Positions 4,891-7,121 of a stretch of DNA of 7,121 nucleotides are shown here, in pieces. Both the position numbers and the translations under genes were made by a program. Source of the DNA: an uncultured Erysipelotrichaceae bacterium. GTDB taxonomy: Bacteria > Bacillota_I > Bacilli_A > RF39 > UBA660. Location of the stretch: contig CACYBN010000071.1 in assembly GCA_902772675.1 (NCBI GenBank), forward strand, positions 1 through 7,121, in the 5' to 3' direction. Position 1 is the first letter of the stretch. Each line of letters starts with the position of its first letter. The notes below the pieces were generated by a model that did not search any database, was not told the DNA's origin, and was given only the letters and a program-made list of their open reading frames with translations.

Positions 4891-6195
4891 ATGAAATATT
4901 ATTGTATTGGTATAAAAGGATCTGGAATGAGTTCTTTAGCAAATATTTTATTTGATTTAGGAAATGAAGTATCAGGTTATGATGATGCTCAAGGATATAA
5001 ATATACTATGGAAGGATTAGAAAAAAGAGGAATAGAGATTTTCTATGGACCTCATGATATAGATAAGGATACTATTGTAACTTATTCTAAAGCTTTTAAA
5101 GCGGATCATCCTGAAATGAAGAGAGTAAGAGAATTAGGTCTTACTGTTAAAGAATATAAAGATGTAATGGGTGATATTACTAAGATGTTTAAAACTATCG
5201 GTGTAAGTGGAACTCATGGTAAAACTACTACTAGTTTTATGTTAAGTCAAATATTTGATAATACATTAGGATGTAATTATTTTGTAGGAGATGGAACCGG
5301 ATATGCTACTAAAGATAATGAATATTTTATTATAGAAAGTGATGAGTTTAATAAACATTTACTTGCATATTATCCAACAGTTGCAATTATTACTAATATT
5401 GAACTAGATCATACTGAATGTTATCCAGGTGGTATTGAAGAGATTAAAGATACTTTTAGAAAGTTTGCTAGTAAAGCAGAAGTTATTGTTGCTAATGGTG
5501 ATGATGCTAATGTTAGAGATATTAAATTTGATAAAGAAATTATCTATTATGGATTAAATGAAGATAATGATGTAGTTGCTAAAAATGTAGAATTATCATC
5601 ATCTGGTACTGAATTTGATTGTTATATAAAAGGAGAATTATTTGGACATTTTAATTTACAATTATTTGGAAAACATATGATTCAAAATGCTCTAAGTGCT
5701 ATTTATGTATCTTATTATTACGGTATTAATGAAGAAGATATTCAAAAGTATTTATCTATGTTTGATGGAGCTAAAAGAAGATTTAAAGAAAAAAGAATAA
5801 AAGATTATATAACAATTGATGATTATGCACACCATCCAACAGAAATAAAAGTTACTATAGCATCTGCTAGACAAAAATATCCGGATAAAGAAATAGTAGC
5901 AGTATTTTTACCAAATACTTATTCTAGAACTGAAGCTTTGATGGATGATTTTGTTAGTAGTTTAAGTGAAGCTGATAAGACTTATGTAATGGATATTCAT
6001 TGTGATAGGGAAAAGCCAGAGGAATATCCTGGAGTATCAAGTAATACTTTAATAGCAAAAATACCTAATGCTGAAAAAATTTCAGTAGAAGATTGTGATA
6101 AATTATTAAAACATAAAGATAGCGTAATATGTTTCATGAGTTGTGCTAATATTTATGAAATAGAAGATAAATTTGAAGAATTAGTTAATGAATAA
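4891..6195 (+). CDS. murC: UDP-N-acetylmuramate--L-alanine ligase
   Basis: MurC is the cytoplasmic ATP-dependent ligase that adds L-Ala to UDP-MurNAc, starting the stem peptide. The 434-residue length and three-domain layout are normal. The UDP-binding Rossmann domain begins with GIKGSGMSSLA (7-17). The ATPase domain has the P-loop GTHGKTTT (107-114), ESDEF (149-153), TNIELDH (168-174) and QNALSA (265-270). The C-terminal domain carries AKRRF (294-298), DYAHHPTE (311-318) and PNTYSRTEAL (341-350). Near the end, SCANI (417-421) stands where most MurC proteins have GAGDI, a departure in a normally conserved turn. The start has AGGAG 7 nt upstream. murC is separated from murG-murB-divIB by the opposite-strand pair, has its own promoter, and probably heads an operon with the next two genes, since no terminator is seen between them. 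Confidence 0.96.
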   Translation: MKYYCIGIKGSGMSSLANILFDLGNEVSGYDDAQGYKYTMEGLEKRGIEIFYGPHDIDKDTIVTYSKAFKADHPEMKRVRELGLTVKEYKDVMGDITKMFKTIGVSGTHGKTTTSFMLSQIFDNTLGCNYFVGDGTGYATKDNEYFIIESDEFNKHLLAYYPTVAIITNIELDHTECYPGGIEEIKDTFRKFASKAEVIVANGDDANVRDIKFDKEIIYYGLNEDNDVVAKNVELSSSGTEFDCYIKGELFGHFNLQLFGKHMIQNALSAIYVSYYYGINEEDIQKYLSMFDGAKRRFKEKRIKDYITIDDYAHHPTEIKVTIASARQKYPDKEIVAVFLPNTYSRTEALMDDFVSSLSEADKTYVMDIHCDREKPEEYPGVSSNTLIAKIPNAEKISVEDCDKLLKHKDSVICFMSCANIYEIEDKFEELVNE

Positions 6196-6210
6196 AAAGG
6201 AGATGGTTTA

Positions 6211-6501
6211 ATGGATAAAGATTTAGAATTTACTAGTGCAGTAGATTTATATAATAGAGTTAAACCAGCCTTAAAGACTAAATTAAAAGAATTAAAAAGA
6301 AAAGAATTAGATTATATTAGAATGGAAGATATCTGGAATTATTTAATTAAAAATAAATGGATGTCTGCGAATGGATTAGATTTATGTGATGTAGTTAACG
6401 ATATTTTAAATGTAGATAATAGTAAAATAGATGAATATGTTAAAGCAGAACATAAAAGAATAGAACAAGAAATTTTAGAAGAAGATTTAGATATTATATA
6501 G
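6211..6501 (+). CDS. ComN-like post-transcriptional regulator family protein
   Basis: This small protein of 96 residues has no membrane segment. It resembles the ComN (YrzD) family, PF13797: a helical stretch (about 17-33) leads to MEDIWNYLIKNKW (38-50), then DVVNDIL (60-66) and IDEYV (73-77), and it ends in an acidic tail (85-96). In Bacillus subtilis, ComN promotes expression of the comE operon at the mRNA level and is recruited to the poles and septum by DivIVA. The match is from memory of the motif pattern, not a search. Context supports it, because in B. subtilis comN lies in the secDF-recJ-apt-relA region and here the gene sits directly before rel. AAGGAG (6197-6202) is 8 nt from the ATG. 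No competence genes are in view, so the target RNA is unknown. Confidence 0.72.
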   Translation: MDKDLEFTSAVDLYNRVKPALKTKLKELKRKELDYIRMEDIWNYLIKNKWMSANGLDLCDVVNDILNVDNSKIDEYVKAEHKRIEQEILEEDLDII

Positions 6502-6506
6502 GAGGT
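6500..6506 (+). promoter_or_regulatory. Strong ribosome binding site for rel, overlapping the upstream stop codon
   Basis: AGGAGGT is the strongest Shine-Dalgarno in the window. It shares its first two bases with the TAG stop (6499-6501) of the ComN-like gene and is 4 nt from the rel ATG. This fixes the rel start and suggests efficient coupled translation. Confidence 0.8.
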
Positions 6507-6510
6507 ATTT

Positions 6511-7121
6511 ATGACCAGTACAAAGAAAATATATACTATAGATGATTTATTGGAAAAAGCAGGTTCTTATATATCTCCAGATAAATTACCAAAAATAAAA
6601 GAAGCCTATTTATTTAGTAGTGAAAAACATTTAGGTCAATTTAGAGATAGTGGAGAACCTTATATATATCATCCACTAGCAACTGCAGTAATTCTTACTA
6701 CTGTATATGCTGATGCTGATACTATTTGTGCAGGATTATTACATGATACTATAGAAGATTGTGGAGTTACTAAAGAAGAGATAGAAGAAAAATTTGGTAG
6801 TACAGTTGCAAATCTAGTATATGGTGTAACTAAGATTAGTAAAATTCACTTTTCAACAGAAAATGAAGCTTTAATTGAATATTATAAAAAGATAATTGTT
6901 GGAATGAGTGAAGATGTTAGAGTAATCATTATTAAATTAGCAGATAGATTACATAATATGAGAACTTTATGGGCTAAGAGTGAAGAAAAACAAAAGAAAA
7001 TAGCTAAAGAAACATTAGATATTTTAGCTCCAATAGCTCATCATTTAGGTATTCATAAAATTAAAAGTGAATTAGAAGATCTATCTTTGAGATATTTAAA
7101 ACCAGAAGTTTTTTATGATAT
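6511..7121 (+). CDS. rel: Bifunctional-type (p)ppGpp synthetase/hydrolase, N-terminal hydrolase domain (3' end outside window)
   Basis: The gene runs off the window; 203 complete codons are visible and were translated by eye. They cover the HD hydrolase domain of a long RelA/SpoT (RSH) protein: GQFRDSGEPYIYHP (42-55, with Arg45 and His54), AGLLHDTIED (74-83, with the HD pair 78-79 and the ED pair 82-83), VYGVTKISKI (103-112), KLADRLHNMRTL (142-153, with Asp145) and APIAHHLGI (173-181). The metal ligands expected from the Streptococcus Rel structure (His, His, Asp, Asp) are all present, so (p)ppGpp hydrolysis should be intact, unlike in synthetase-only RelA. The synthetase, TGS and ACT regions would lie beyond 7121 and cannot be checked. 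The ATG has AGGAGGT (6500-6506) 4 nt upstream, overlapping the TAG stop of the ComN-like gene, so the two are probably co-translated. Confidence 0.95.
   Translation, partial: MTSTKKIYTIDDLLEKAGSYISPDKLPKIKEAYLFSSEKHLGQFRDSGEPYIYHPLATAVILTTVYADADTICAGLLHDTIEDCGVTKEEIEEKFGSTVANLVYGVTKISKIHFSTENEALIEYYKKIIVGMSEDVRVIIIKLADRLHNMRTLWAKSEEKQKKIAKETLDILAPIAHHLGIHKIKSELEDLSLRYLKPEVFYD

Noticed and set aside
1..7121. CRISPR arrays, insertion sequences, tRNA or rRNA genes, phage attachment sites
   Set aside because: No spaced direct repeats, transposase, terminal inverted repeats or tRNA-like CCA/T-loop sequences were seen. The only tandem repeat is coding (2-238).

Overview
The window is AT-rich DNA that uses the standard bacterial code: Trp is TGG throughout and there are no in-frame TGA codons. 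The Shine-Dalgarno sites are Bacillus-like and arginine is mostly AGA. The gene families point to a low-GC Bacillota, probably an uncultured Bacilli/Erysipelotrichia/RF39-like gut lineage. The presence of peptidoglycan genes argues against true wall-less Mollicutes. The lineage is inference from gene content and composition; I could not run a search.

Layout. (1) 2-289 is the 3' end of a gene encoding a long Ala/Glu/Gln/Arg repeat tail, followed by an intrinsic terminator. (2) 364-3142 (+) is a piece of the division and cell wall (dcw) cluster, murG-murB-divIB, driven by an extended -10 promoter and closed by a hairpin shared with the opposing genes. (3) 3164-4757 (-) is a two-gene operon in the opposite direction: a CPBP-family intramembrane protease followed by a membrane-anchored metallophosphoesterase-fold protein. 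(4) 4758-4890 is a compact divergent promoter region with a near-perfect 20-bp inverted repeat. (5) 4891-7121 (+) is murC, a small ComN-like protein and the start of a bifunctional-type (p)ppGpp synthetase/hydrolase gene (rel), which runs off the window.

How the genes fit together. MurC adds L-Ala to UDP-MurNAc, MurB makes UDP-MurNAc, and MurG makes lipid II. DivIB is the divisome protein that helps direct septal wall synthesis. Rel links growth and wall synthesis to starvation, and ComN homologues are polar/septal post-transcriptional regulators.

The most unusual item is the metallophosphoesterase-fold protein at 3164-4042. Its fold-defining segments are kept, but all but one of the recognisable metal-binding and catalytic positions are replaced, so it looks like a preserved pseudoenzyme. 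It sits inside a wall/division locus beside an apparently intact CPBP protease.
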